Assembly (NCBI GenBank): GCA_016927015.1
Contig: JAFGNM010000017.1
Span: 1 to 36,792, forward strand
Reading direction: 5' to 3'
DNA from: Candidatus Bathyarchaeota archaeon
Lineage (GTDB): Archaea; Thermoproteota; Bathyarchaeia; Bathyarchaeales; Bathycorpusculaceae
DNA length: 36,792 bases
The notes below the pieces were generated by a model that was not told where the DNA came from, searched no databases, and saw only the letters and a list, made by a program, of their open reading frames with translations. Shown here piece by piece: positions 28,011-36,792 of the stretch; the first letter of the stretch is position 1, and each line of letters opens with the position of its first letter. The position numbers and the translations under genes were made by a program.

Positions 28011-28514
28011 TTATCCAGTTAATGTTTTGGCGAAATCCCAGATTTTGTCACTTACGAAGTGAACGTTCTTGACGACGGCGCCTTGCTTGGTGCTTCTGAC
28101 GCTTTCTGAGCCCTGAAGGCTTTCTCCTAAAGCAAGCGGTTTTCCATGCTTCTCATCCACAACCAGAACCAAGTCGCCCTTGCCGAATTCGCCTTCAACC
28201 CGCACGATTCCAGGCGCCATAACGTCAGCGCCGTTGCACACGTAAGGAATAGCCCCCATGTCCACTACGATTTTCGGCGCCCGTAAAACGAAATCTTGGA
28301 AAAGCAGCGTCGGCATAACACTTTCTCCGACGTTGAAAAACAACGGTTTGCCGTTTACAAGGTAAATGTTGCCGACAGCCGATTCAGCGATTTCAACATC
28401 TGTTTTTGAACCGAAAAGGGCTTCCACGTCAACCTTGAGCCTAGCCGAAACCTCGTTTAGGATTTGCTTAGCTTGTTTTGACTTCAACAAGTATCTTCGT
28501 TGTTTTTGGGGCAT
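28011..28514 (-). CDS. PUA-domain RNA-binding protein
   Basis: PTLLFQDFVLRAPKIVVDMGAIPYVCNGADVMAPGIVRVEGEFGKGDLVLVVDEKHGKPLALGESL. Confidence 0.88.
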   Translation of the reverse strand: MPQKQRRYLLKSKQAKQILNEVSARLKVDVEALFGSKTDVEIAESAVGNIYLVNGKPLFFNVGESVMPTLLFQDFVLRAPKIVVDMGAIPYVCNGADVMAPGIVRVEGEFGKGDLVLVVDEKHGKPLALGESLQGSESVRSTKQGAVVKNVHFVSDKIWDFAKTLTG

Positions 28515-28540
28515 AACCGCTCTCTCACACTGCTACTGCG

Positions 28541-31423
28541 CTATTCTATATAGATTGCTGGTTGACCAGGAACAGCCAGCGCCGCTCGCCGTTTAGGATC
28601 AAAACGCGCTTGGTCTTCTTCGCCGTAAACAGCAACTTTCGCGTTAAACCTCTCCTCTAAAAAGCCCAATGCGCTCTCGATGAACTCTTTTTCGTTGGCA
28701 ATTTCGACCTTTGCGAGGCGGGCTTTTCTTTCGTTGGGCAGCTTGCTCAAAGTTTTCAGCACTTTGGGAACGAAACTTGCAACTGCCTTCATGTTCTCCC
28801 TCAAGCTGCTGTCTTTCGCGAGTTCCTTCATGACCTCGTTCACTTTGACCTCGCCCTGAACCGCTTTCTCAAGAATGCTGCGGTACACGCTCCACTTCCA
28901 ACCGTTAGCCGTGTAATAGCATACCCGCGTAGGAGAAATCTTCGTGGCTCGCAAGACGTTCAAAGTGTCTTCAATCAAGTCAGTTAGCAGGTTCTCACGT
29001 TCTTCGGCAAGCACATCCACTTTGCCTTCATCAACCCGCGGCCACTCAGCCAAAGAAATAAAGTTCTCTTTTCCCGCGGCACTCCACAACTCTTCGCAAA
29101 TGTGAGGCGCGAAGGGCGCAAGAAGCCTAAGCCACACTTCCAAAGCTTCCTGAACTGCCTTAGCTTCAGTTTCGCCTTTCCTGCGAGTGTACCAGCGGAA
29201 ATCATTCCAAACTTCAAACAGCGCAATTTCCAAGGCTGTCCTCGTCTTCAACTCCTCAAGATTCCTCGTAACCTCCGCGATGCGCTGCTGCATCTTGCTC
29301 AGCAACCACTTTTCCAGATGCGCCGCCTCGTCACTCTTGGCTTTCTCAATTATGCCCAAAGCAAGGTTGTGCAGGGACTCAAATTTGCCTCGTATGTCCG
29401 CGGCGTTCTCGCCTCTCCAGTCAGGGTCATCCATGCCCTCGGCGCCCAACAGAAGCGCGCATCGGGTGGCGTCAGCACCGTACCGTTCAACAGCGTTCTT
29501 CATCGTCACGAAATTGCCTTTTGACTTGTGCATTTGCTTGCCTTCGATCATGAGCATGCCGTTCACGCCTATGGCACGTGGCCACTGCTCCGGCGGAAAC
29601 AACGCCGCGTGATGAAATATGCAGAAAGTCAGGTGGTTGGGCACAAGCTCTTTGGCTGAAACCCTGAGGTCAAACGGGTACCAGTACAGGAATTCCGCTC
29701 GCATATCCCGCAACACCTCAACGCTTATTCCTGACGTTTTGCTGAGGGCTACTTCGCTGCCTTTACCGTAAAAAACGTAATCGAAAATTTCATGCGTGAG
29801 CGATTCTGGCTTAATGCCGTGCTGTCGTATGTGCTTGTTTATGGTGTAAAACGACATGTAAATGGTGGAGTCGCTGAGGGTTTCAATGATCCAGCCCTTG
29901 CCCCACGGCAATGGCGTTCCGAAGCCCGTGGTTCTGGCGCAAGCCCACTCCTTCAGCCAATCAATAACCGCGATAAACCACTGCCTTGCAGCGTCAGGGT
30001 AAATCTGCATCTGGGCAACTGCCTCTTTGGCTTTTTCTTTCCACGCGGGGTCTGAATAGTTGAGGAACCACTGGTCTGACAGAATCTTGACTATGCACGG
30101 CGTCATGCAACGGCAAACCACGGGGTCAGGCAGGTCGTACATGCTGTCGGCGGCGCCGATTTCCCTGAAATCCCGTATAAGCGTGTCTTTGACTTCTCTA
30201 ACTGTTTTCCCAGCGTAGCGTCCACAGTTTTGCTTGAGCACTCCCGCGTGGAACTCTTTCTTGTACAAAGCCTTCGTGGCTTCGTCCGCCCGCGGATCAT
30301 GCTGGTCCTTTATGCCCATCTGCTCAACTATCTCGACCGCAGGGTACTCGCCGAAACCTTCAACCGCGATAAGCGAAATCGGCTTAATCTGCTTCACCAT
30401 TTCAACGTCCACGCCGAAATCCTTCAGCACTTCAGGTTTTTCCTGCAAATCTTTCAGTGCAAGCCAGTCATATGGCGCGTGGGCGGGCACGCTGTAAACC
30501 ACGCCCGAGGCCTGTTTCGGGTCAACAAACCAGCCGGGCAATATTGGAAACTTGGCTTTCGTGAGCGGGTTTTCGAAGCTTTTTCCGATGAGTTCTCTGC
30601 CTTTGAACACGCGTTTCACTTCGACTGTGCGTTCCTGCTCTTTGAGTTTTTCCGCAGCTTCTTGGCTTATTATCCAGTTTTCGCCGTTGACTTTAGCCTC
30701 GACGTACGCGGCTTCAGGGTTTATCCACATGTTGGTTACGCCGTAGATTGTTTCAGGCCTAAACGTTGCTGCTGGCAAATACGTTTTCTCGTCAAGCTTG
30801 TACTTTATCAGCGTGTACTCTTCAGGCGTGACGCCTTCCCCTACTTGGCGGTCATGGTCGCCTGTTGGGCTTTTGTCCTTTGGGCACCATACAACGGGGT
30901 GCGTACCTCTCGTGACGTAGCCTTTCTCTTTCAGGTGCGTGTACTGCCACTCTATGAACTTCTGGTAAGTCGGCATTACAGTGTTGAATTCTCTTCGCCA
31001 GTCAATCGAGAAGCCTATGCGCGTAGCGGCCGAGCGGCCCTCGTTAGTGTAGTACTGAGCCATGTAAAGCGGGTCAACGAACTTTTTGAGTTCTGCTTCG
31101 GGCACTCCGTCGACTTCTCGCAAGACGCGTATGTACGCCTCGTCGCCCTTCGCCACGCGTTCACTGGCGCCCAGCAACGGCTGACCTGTCCAGTGCCAAG
31201 ACCACGGCCAAAGCACGTTGTAGCCTTGCATGCGCTTGAACCGCGCGTAAGCATCGACTCGCGTAGCCGTGAACGTGTGGCCCACGTGCAGCGGTCCGTT
31301 CATGTAAGGATAAGGAAAAGTAACCAGCATTTTCTTTTTTTGCGGGTCAGGGTCAGCCTCGAATATTCGGGCGTTTTCCCACTTTTTCTGCCATTTCTCC
31401 TCGATTTGCTTCGTTTGGCTCAT
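28541..31423 (-). CDS. leuS: Leucyl-tRNA synthetase (archaeal type)
   Basis: FPYPYMNGPLHVGHTFTATRVDAYARFKRMQGYNVLWPWSWHWTG (HIGH region), KQMHKSKGNFV (KMSKS). Confidence 0.96.
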   Translation of the reverse strand: MSQTKQIEEKWQKKWENARIFEADPDPQKKKMLVTFPYPYMNGPLHVGHTFTATRVDAYARFKRMQGYNVLWPWSWHWTGQPLLGASERVAKGDEAYIRVLREVDGVPEAELKKFVDPLYMAQYYTNEGRSAATRIGFSIDWRREFNTVMPTYQKFIEWQYTHLKEKGYVTRGTHPVVWCPKDKSPTGDHDRQVGEGVTPEEYTLIKYKLDEKTYLPAATFRPETIYGVTNMWINPEAAYVEAKVNGENWIISQEAAEKLKEQERTVEVKRVFKGRELIGKSFENPLTKAKFPILPGWFVDPKQASGVVYSVPAHAPYDWLALKDLQEKPEVLKDFGVDVEMVKQIKPISLIAVEGFGEYPAVEIVEQMGIKDQHDPRADEATKALYKKEFHAGVLKQNCGRYAGKTVREVKDTLIRDFREIGAADSMYDLPDPVVCRCMTPCIVKILSDQWFLNYSDPAWKEKAKEAVAQMQIYPDAARQWFIAVIDWLKEWACARTTGFGTPLPWGKGWIIETLSDSTIYMSFYTINKHIRQHGIKPESLTHEIFDYVFYGKGSEVALSKTSGISVEVLRDMRAEFLYWYPFDLRVSAKELVPNHLTFCIFHHAALFPPEQWPRAIGVNGMLMIEGKQMHKSKGNFVTMKNAVERYGADATRCALLLGAEGMDDPDWRGENAADIRGKFESLHNLALGIIEKAKSDEAAHLEKWLLSKMQQRIAEVTRNLEELKTRTALEIALFEVWNDFRWYTRRKGETEAKAVQEALEVWLRLLAPFAPHICEELWSAAGKENFISLAEWPRVDEGKVDVLAEERENLLTDLIEDTLNVLRATKISPTRVCYYTANGWKWSVYRSILEKAVQGEVKVNEVMKELAKDSSLRENMKAVASFVPKVLKTLSKLPNERKARLAKVEIANEKEFIESALGFLEERFNAKVAVYGEEDQARFDPKRRAALAVPGQPAIYIE

Positions 31424-31525
31424 GAAACTGTTGAATTAAAGCGTAGGCTATTAAGAGTTTTGCTTCTACTGCGCTGTTGATTGACCTAAAAAAAGAAATA
31501 CTAAATTTACAGATAAACTGAATCT

Positions 31526-32539
31526 ATGAGCGACGATTTTGACCGGATGGAAGCTGTCAAGCGAATGATTACTGAGAGGGGAGAAGGCGCTACAAGAATA
31601 GCTGTGGCAGAAATTTTGAAATCGCAGACTAGTACAGGTTTAGTATCCAAAGCCCTACGATATTTCGCTAGAGTGACTGTTCCTGGTGGTTTGCCTGTTT
31701 TTCCAGCATTAGTTTCCCTTTCAACCGAAGCAGCTGGGGGGAAACCAGAGAAAGCAGAACCAGTGGCGGCGGGTATAGCTCTCATAAGTTGGGCAGCAGA
31801 TGTACATGATGACGTTATTGATCAATCAGAGGTCAAGTATGCTAAGAAAACGGTTTACGGAAAGTTTGGAAGCACGATTGCAATTCTTGCTGGTGACGCA
31901 CTTCTCATTCTCGGCTCAACTCTTCTTAACAAAGAATGTGAGGCACTATGTGAGGAACATAGAAGTGAAATTCTTGACTTAATCCAAGAAGCCACATTAG
32001 AAATTGGCAATGCTGAAGCTAAGGAACTCGCCCTGATCAAAAAACCTGAGATAAAACCGAAAGACTATCTTGAGATAATTAGGTTAAAGGCTGTGGTTCC
32101 TGAGATAATATGCAGAATTGGAGGAATTTTAGCGGAGGCAGACCGAGAGACGGTGGAAATTCTTGGGCAGTATGGCAGAACGTTCGGGATAGCATCAAAT
32201 ATCAGAGATGAATTCTTAGATCTTGTAGACCATTCTGAACTGCAAAATAGGTTGAGTAACGAGGTATTGCCGCTTCCAATTCTTTACGCATTGCAGGATT
32301 TGAAGCTTGCAGGGAAAATAAAGCCACTGATTAAGAACAGAACGCTCGGAAAGAAGGAAAGCAACAAGATTGTTAAAATTGTTTTGGGCTCAAAACAGGC
32401 TCATTCCTTGAGAAAGGAATTAGATCTGAAAATTGAGAAAGAATTGAAGCATATAATGTCACTTAGAAATAGTGAAGCAAAAAAAGAACTAGTTATGTTG
32501 CTCCTTGCAACTAAAGAAGGATTATATGAGATTGTTTAA
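31526..32539 (+). CDS. Polyprenyl synthetase-family protein
   Basis: WAADVHDDVIDQSEVKYAKKTVYGKFGSTIAILAGDALLI (DDxxD) and IASNIRDEFLDLVD (second Asp-rich motif, DExxD). Confidence 0.82.
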   Translation: MSDDFDRMEAVKRMITERGEGATRIAVAEILKSQTSTGLVSKALRYFARVTVPGGLPVFPALVSLSTEAAGGKPEKAEPVAAGIALISWAADVHDDVIDQSEVKYAKKTVYGKFGSTIAILAGDALLILGSTLLNKECEALCEEHRSEILDLIQEATLEIGNAEAKELALIKKPEIKPKDYLEIIRLKAVVPEIICRIGGILAEADRETVEILGQYGRTFGIASNIRDEFLDLVDHSELQNRLSNEVLPLPILYALQDLKLAGKIKPLIKNRTLGKKESNKIVKIVLGSKQAHSLRKELDLKIEKELKHIMSLRNSEAKKELVMLLLATKEGLYEIV

Positions 32540-32720
32540 ATCCAGGATAGCCGTACAACTTTTTGTTTTTTGTCCAATACCCTCTCCTCACTTTTAGGCA
32601 TTTCTGTTGAACACTAATACAGTTTTGTTTATAAGGTTTGCTATTAGCGATACATATGCGTAATATAGTTTGTTAATTCTTAATGTTTAATTTCAAATAA
32701 ATCATAGACAATTCAACGCG

Positions 32721-33965
32721 ATGCTAATGTTTAGGACGAAGATGCAAAACGGCGTCGAAACAAACAAAAAAACTGCTGTCGTAAATCTTGTCATAGTAGC
32801 GAACGCTTTCATCTGGTATTTTTACTCATATGTTTTTCTGCAGAAAGCAATCAACGCTTCCGAGGTTTCCACAGAGACGGCGACAATATTTGGAATTAAC
32901 ATTGCTACAATAGCGGTAGCAGCAATTCTTAGCGCCTCTAGAATTAACCATTCAAAAAATCGGCTGCGTTTTCTTTATTATTGGATGCTCGCAGGCGTAG
33001 TTGTTTCTTTGACGCCATTTGTAATCAATCTCGCTACATTTGCAGGTCTTGTCGCATTCTCAGTTATTGTAGGGCTGTATTTCGGATTGGGTATGCCAGT
33101 TTGTCTAGCCTACTACGCAGCCCACACAAAGACAGAAACTCGGGCTCGGTTAAGCGGAATTGTGTTTTTCTTTATTGGTTTAGGGTTTATCCTGCTGAAC
33201 AGCATGGAAATTAGCAACCTCATGTTAGATGCCATATTTCTTTCTGCTTGGCGTGGAGCGGGAGTTGCTATCCTTGTAACCTTGAAACCAAGAGAAACAA
33301 AACCAGATACAAGCGGACGAGTTTCATTCGGCTCTGTGTTATCTAATAAGGCTTTTCTCCTGTATTTTATACCATGGTGCCTGTTTATGATAGTAAATCT
33401 ACTGATCGCGCCACTTACCGCAAAACTGTTCGGGAATTTGTTGTCCGAAGACGTTCTCACTCTATCTTCTGGGATTGACAATGCGATAGCTTTCGTAGTT
33501 GCCGTAATCAGCGGTTTCTTTGCTGATCTCATAGGCAGAAAACGTTTGACAATTACAGGTTTTTCACTTTTAGGTATAGGTTATGCTGTTTTGGGGCTAT
33601 TTCCAGGGGATCTGAACGGTTACTGGCTCTTCACGGTCATAGATGGGATTACGTGGGGTATCTTCTACACAATTTTTCTCATTACAATCTGGGGAGACTT
33701 AGCTCAAGGAAAAGCCAGTGAAAAATACTATTCAATAGGAAGTTTGCCCTTCCTACTTGCGGTTTTTGTACGCCTTTCCCTTGGAACCCAGATTGTCGAC
33801 TTAGTACCTAGCTATGGGTTCTTCTCCTTTGCTGGTGTTTTCTTGTTTTTGGCTGTTTTGCCTTTGGTTTATGCTCCTGAAACTCTGCCTGAGAAAACGA
33901 TTAAGGAGCGAGAACTCAAGGGTTACCTCGAAAAAGCTAGGAAAGAAGCAGAAAAATACTCTTAA
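32721..33965 (+). CDS. MFS transporter
   Basis: About 12 hydrophobic segments; FFADLIGRKRLTITGFSLLGIGYAVLGL loop motif. Confidence 0.8.
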   Translation: MLMFRTKMQNGVETNKKTAVVNLVIVANAFIWYFYSYVFLQKAINASEVSTETATIFGINIATIAVAAILSASRINHSKNRLRFLYYWMLAGVVVSLTPFVINLATFAGLVAFSVIVGLYFGLGMPVCLAYYAAHTKTETRARLSGIVFFFIGLGFILLNSMEISNLMLDAIFLSAWRGAGVAILVTLKPRETKPDTSGRVSFGSVLSNKAFLLYFIPWCLFMIVNLLIAPLTAKLFGNLLSEDVLTLSSGIDNAIAFVVAVISGFFADLIGRKRLTITGFSLLGIGYAVLGLFPGDLNGYWLFTVIDGITWGIFYTIFLITIWGDLAQGKASEKYYSIGSLPFLLAVFVRLSLGTQIVDLVPSYGFFSFAGVFLFLAVLPLVYAPETLPEKTIKERELKGYLEKARKEAEKYS

Positions 33966-33991
33966 AAGCAAGTTTCTGCTTTAGGCAAAGC

Positions 33992-34063
33992 ATGTTCTTT
34001 CACGTGGTCCTGACGAACGAGTGCAATTTGCAGTGCAAGTACTGTTTCAGCGAGATGCTTTAG
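33992..34063 (+). pseudogene. 23-codon stub: N-terminus of a radical SAM paralogue (CxxxCxxC) ended by TAG
   Basis: MFFHVVLTNECNLQCKYCFSEML* aligns with MFFHVILTTECNLQCRYCFGETFED of the 35275 gene; TAG aligns with GAG. Confidence 0.85.
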
Positions 34064-34091
34064 GAAAATGTGATTCTTCCTCCCTGTCTCA

Positions 34092-35183
34092 ATGGAGAGT
34101 TCTATTGTAACTTTTATAGCTAACAAACATGTATATTATAAACTTCGGCGTACAGCCGTGATTAAAGTAGCAATTGTGGGGGCTGGTCCAGCCGGATCGT
34201 ACTGCGCGTACAAACTTGCAGAAAAGGGCAGTTATCCGAGCGTTTTTGATTATTCTCATCCTAGGGAGAAGCCTTGTGGAGGCTTGGTGCCTGCTACCGC
34301 GCAGGAACTTTTTCCGTTCCTCAAAGCGCTTCCAATACCGCACAGCGAAAGAAGCACAATGACCATGATAACGCCCAGCGGAAGAAAAATTGTCGTCGGT
34401 TTCAGGAAAGGCAAGATTATTGGTTTTTCACGGTTAAAATTTGATCAGTACCTGTTGAATATGGCTGTAAATGAAGGCGCTGATTTAGTTGAGGAAAAAG
34501 TCATAGGTTTAGAACGCAAGTATGGCTGGTGGAAAGTCAGAACTCAAAAGCAATCGTACGCTGTTAAAACTTTAGTTGGCGCTGACGGCGTCAACAGCAT
34601 GGTAAGAAGAAACATAATCGGCTCGTTAAGCAAAAGGGACAAGGGCGTGTGTTTTGGATATTTCGTCAAGGGACTTGAAAACGAAGACGTCACCATAAAA
34701 TTCTTACCCGGCAAGAAAGGTTACATGTGGATTATTCCAAGAGGCGAAGACACCAGCATAGGAATCGGCAGCATGGAAATACGCGATTCTCCTGAACTCA
34801 AAACCGAGTTGGCCACATTCATCAGCAATTTTTGCCCACAAGCAGAAAAAATCTCGGAGTGGACCGCGCTAATACCAAACGTTAAGGACTCCAAAACGTT
34901 TCGCATCCCAATTGCGGGGTCAAACTGGACCTTAATCGGTGACGCAGCTGGCCATGTGGATCCGATAACTGGAAGCGGCATAATTTATGCCCTATTAGAC
35001 GGAGAACTAGCAGCGGAAGCAATCGCTGAAGATAACCCTGAACTGTTCAATAAAATGTGGATTAAAACATATGGGCAGCAATTATTGCGAGCCACTAAGC
35101 TAAGAGGCTGGATTTACAAGCAACCCTTACTTGAAGTCTATTGTATGTACCTGAAAGTTCAAAACGCCACGCCATTTGCTTAG
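34092..35183 (+). CDS. Geranylgeranyl reductase-like FAD-dependent protein (start more likely GTG at 34158)
   Basis: VIKVAIVGAGPAGSYCAYKLAEKG; HPREKPCGGLVP; WTLIGDAAGHVDPITGSGIIYALLDGELAAEAI. Confidence 0.88.
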   Translation: MESSIVTFIANKHVYYKLRRTAVIKVAIVGAGPAGSYCAYKLAEKGSYPSVFDYSHPREKPCGGLVPATAQELFPFLKALPIPHSERSTMTMITPSGRKIVVGFRKGKIIGFSRLKFDQYLLNMAVNEGADLVEEKVIGLERKYGWWKVRTQKQSYAVKTLVGADGVNSMVRRNIIGSLSKRDKGVCFGYFVKGLENEDVTIKFLPGKKGYMWIIPRGEDTSIGIGSMEIRDSPELKTELATFISNFCPQAEKISEWTALIPNVKDSKTFRIPIAGSNWTLIGDAAGHVDPITGSGIIYALLDGELAAEAIAEDNPELFNKMWIKTYGQQLLRATKLRGWIYKQPLLEVYCMYLKVQNATPFA

Positions 35184-35274
35184 CTGTTGGATAGAAAACT
35201 TAATTGCATTCCAAGGAGAAGTGGCTTAAGAACGGCATGTCAAGAGTAAGGGTTGACTTTTCGGCGGGAAAGCA

Positions 35275-36399
35275 ATGTTTTTTCATGTGATATTAACAAC
35301 TGAATGTAATCTTCAATGCAGGTACTGTTTCGGCGAGACGTTTGAGGATTTTGATGAGGATTTCGCCGATTTTGATGTAGATTACGCTTTGCCCAGAAAA
35401 GTCAACTACGATTTCAAGTTGTTAGCCAAGTTTTGCAGTGAAGACCCCGAGTGCGTTTTGACTTTTTACGGCGGCGAACCCCTAGTCTGCACAAACGAAA
35501 TTAGACAAATCATGGACTCGGCGAAGCCGCGGCATTTCATGATTCAAACAAACGGTTTGCTCTTGGACAAGCTGGAGCCGGAATACGTTAACCGTTTCCA
35601 CACAATTCTGGTTTCCCTAGACGGCGACGAAGCCTTAACCGATTACTACAGAGGCGTAGGCACGTTTCGCAAAGTAATTGACAACGTGAAACTTATCGTG
35701 AAAAACGGTTTCCGCGGCGAGTTAATCGCCCGCATGACAGCGATGGAGCACACAGACATCTACCAGCAAGTCAAGTGGCTCGTGGACAACAAAGAGTTTC
35801 CGTTTTCTTCTGTTCACTGGCAGCTTAACGCGGGCTTCTGGGCAAACGACTACGCACGGCGAAACTTCAAAAGCTGGAGCGAAGACAGCTACGTTCCCGG
35901 CGTGGAGCGGCTGGCGCGTTTCTGGGTTGACCACATGGAAGAGAAACGTAAGGTGCTCAAGCTTTATCCTCTCTTAGGCATTGCTAACTCGCTTTTGCTC
36001 GGTGAAAAAGAGAGCCTTTTACGTTGCGGCAGCGGGTGGATAAACTACTCCATTCAAACCGACGGGTACATAGTTCCGTGCCCTGCCATGTGGGGCATGA
36101 AAAACTACTACTTAAGCCACATAAGCAACGCTCACCCGCTTAAACTGAAGAAAACTTTCGTGGATGCGCCCTGCACTGAATGTGATATACTCAACGTTTG
36201 CGGCGGTCGCTGCCTCTACGCGAACATAACCAAACGCTGGAGCAAAGACGCTTACGCCACAGTTTGCAACACAGTAAGAGAGCTCGTAAACGCGGTGAAA
36301 AAGGAACTCCCTCGAATTAACGAACTAATCACTGATGAAAAAGTTAGCCTAAACGATTTCAAGTTCATGAAGTACAACGGATGCGAGATTATACCATAG
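35275..36399 (+). CDS. Radical SAM/SPASM-type enzyme, resembles AF1577-family putative peptide-modifying radical SAM proteins
   Basis: LTTECNLQCRYCFGE; LTFYGGEPLV; FMIQTNGLLL; VSLDGDEALTDYYRGVGTF; C-terminal CPAMWGM...CTECDILNVCGGRCLYANITKRW cluster. Confidence 0.85.
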   Translation: MFFHVILTTECNLQCRYCFGETFEDFDEDFADFDVDYALPRKVNYDFKLLAKFCSEDPECVLTFYGGEPLVCTNEIRQIMDSAKPRHFMIQTNGLLLDKLEPEYVNRFHTILVSLDGDEALTDYYRGVGTFRKVIDNVKLIVKNGFRGELIARMTAMEHTDIYQQVKWLVDNKEFPFSSVHWQLNAGFWANDYARRNFKSWSEDSYVPGVERLARFWVDHMEEKRKVLKLYPLLGIANSLLLGEKESLLRCGSGWINYSIQTDGYIVPCPAMWGMKNYYLSHISNAHPLKLKKTFVDAPCTECDILNVCGGRCLYANITKRWSKDAYATVCNTVRELVNAVKKELPRINELITDEKVSLNDFKFMKYNGCEIIP

Positions 36400-36493
36400 T
36401 TTTTTATGGCATCCATTAACTATTTACGCTTTCTAAAGTAGGCTAAACCGTCTTTCGTCATTATATATTCAAAAGCCAAATTTTTTGGAAGGG

Positions 36494-36500
36494 TATAAAA
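36494..36500 (+). promoter_or_regulatory. TATA box (TATAAAA) upstream of a short ORF
   Basis: GGGTATAAAAGCGG; about 54 bp before the SD-preceded GTG at 36548. Confidence 0.5.
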
Positions 36501-36547
36501 GCGGAGAATTTCTATTGGACTTGGAAAAAGACTTGAGAGGTGAGAAT

Positions 36548-36652
36548 GTGCCAAAAGGAGTTCCTAAGAAGGATGGTTCTGGAAGGGGAAGAGGGCAATC
36601 TGGAAAAGGTTGCGGTGGGAATCCGCGAAAGAGAAAAGGAGCGAGTAAATGA
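36548..36652 (+). CDS. 34-aa Gly/Lys/Arg-rich peptide with a single Cys
   Basis: SD-like GAGGTGA at 36537-36543 then GTG: MPKGVPKKDGSGRGRGQSGKGCGGNPRKRKGASK*; alternative TTG start at 36515 adds 11 residues. Confidence 0.55.
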   Translation: MPKGVPKKDGSGRGRGQSGKGCGGNPRKRKGASK

Positions 36653-36702
36653 AGTTGTTTCATGATTACGCGCACTTTGTTGGCTCGTACACTTATCTCT
36701 AG
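36649..36702 (+). CDS. 17-aa aromatic-rich micro-ORF overlapping the previous stop (ATGA)
   Basis: ATG at 36649 overlaps TGA at 36650-36652: MKLFHDYAHFVGSYTYL*. Confidence 0.3.
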   Translation: MKLFHDYAHFVGSYTYL

Positions 36703-36704
36703 TT

Positions 36705-36730
36705 AGATTAAATTTTAATCTTTTTCTCTC
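36705..36730 (+). terminator. Hairpin AGATTAAA-T-TTTAATCT followed by T/C tract
   Basis: 8-bp perfect inverted repeat then TTTTCTCTC; AT-rich so stability is modest. Confidence 0.5.
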
Positions 36731-36792
36731 TCTGCTTCTACGACTACTGTGCTGACAGTCACTACTACTACTACCTTGACTGACGATGACTA

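Noticed and set aside
30230-31480. 416-aa ORF on the + strand
   Set aside because: Entirely antisense to leuS, whose HIGH/KMSKS motifs are intact; composition-driven shadow ORF with an implausible Val/Phe/Arg-rich translation.
1-36792. Genome-wide TAG reassignment to pyrrolysine
   Set aside because: Several otherwise normal-length genes end in TAG (10-762, 2694-3119, 8164-8655, 20324-23407, and the GNAT frame itself).
1-36792. CRISPR array or defence island
   Set aside because: No regularly spaced direct repeats with unique spacers and no cas-like or toxin-antitoxin proteins recognised.
36731-36792. ACT-rich low-complexity end (actactactactacc)
   Set aside because: Too short and cut off by the window end to interpret.

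Overview
This 36.8-kb window looks archaeal, probably from a Bathyarchaeota/MCG-like lineage (inferred only from protein families; no rRNA marker is present). It is densely coded. Housekeeping genes include TBP, proteasome beta subunit, a KH/beta-CASP nuclease (aCPSF1/FttA), SepF, LeuRS, a PUA-domain protein, PyrE, an S26B signal peptidase, an Lhr-type helicase, a UbiA prenyltransferase, a polyprenyl synthase and a geranylgeranyl-reductase-like flavoprotein. Accessory genes include large secreted proteins, TrmB/PadR/Lrp regulators, an MFS transporter and a SPASM-type radical SAM enzyme. No rRNA, tRNA or CRISPR array was found. The items most worth a second look are: (1) the 3' end, where a radical SAM/SPASM enzyme resembling the AF1577 putative peptide-modifying family is followed by a promoter-equipped, SD-preceded 34-codon Gly/Lys-rich ORF with one Cys, then an ATGA-overlapping 17-codon ORF and a terminator-like hairpin, a possible uncharacterised RiPP-like locus; (2) a 23-codon ORF at 33992 encoding only the CxxxCxxC N-terminus of a diverged paralogue of that enzyme; (3) three otherwise well-conserved genes each interrupted by one lesion (GNAT: in-frame TAG; PadR: in-frame TGA; PyrE: -1 frame at an A7 tract); (4) dispersed hairpin repeats with a CCCCC loop (914, 6306, 19299, 19353, 19455), one beside a transposase remnant; (5) a 1027-aa secreted protein with a possible caspase/gingipain-like His/Cys region and tandem C-terminal domains. 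All family calls come from reading the translations; no database search was run.
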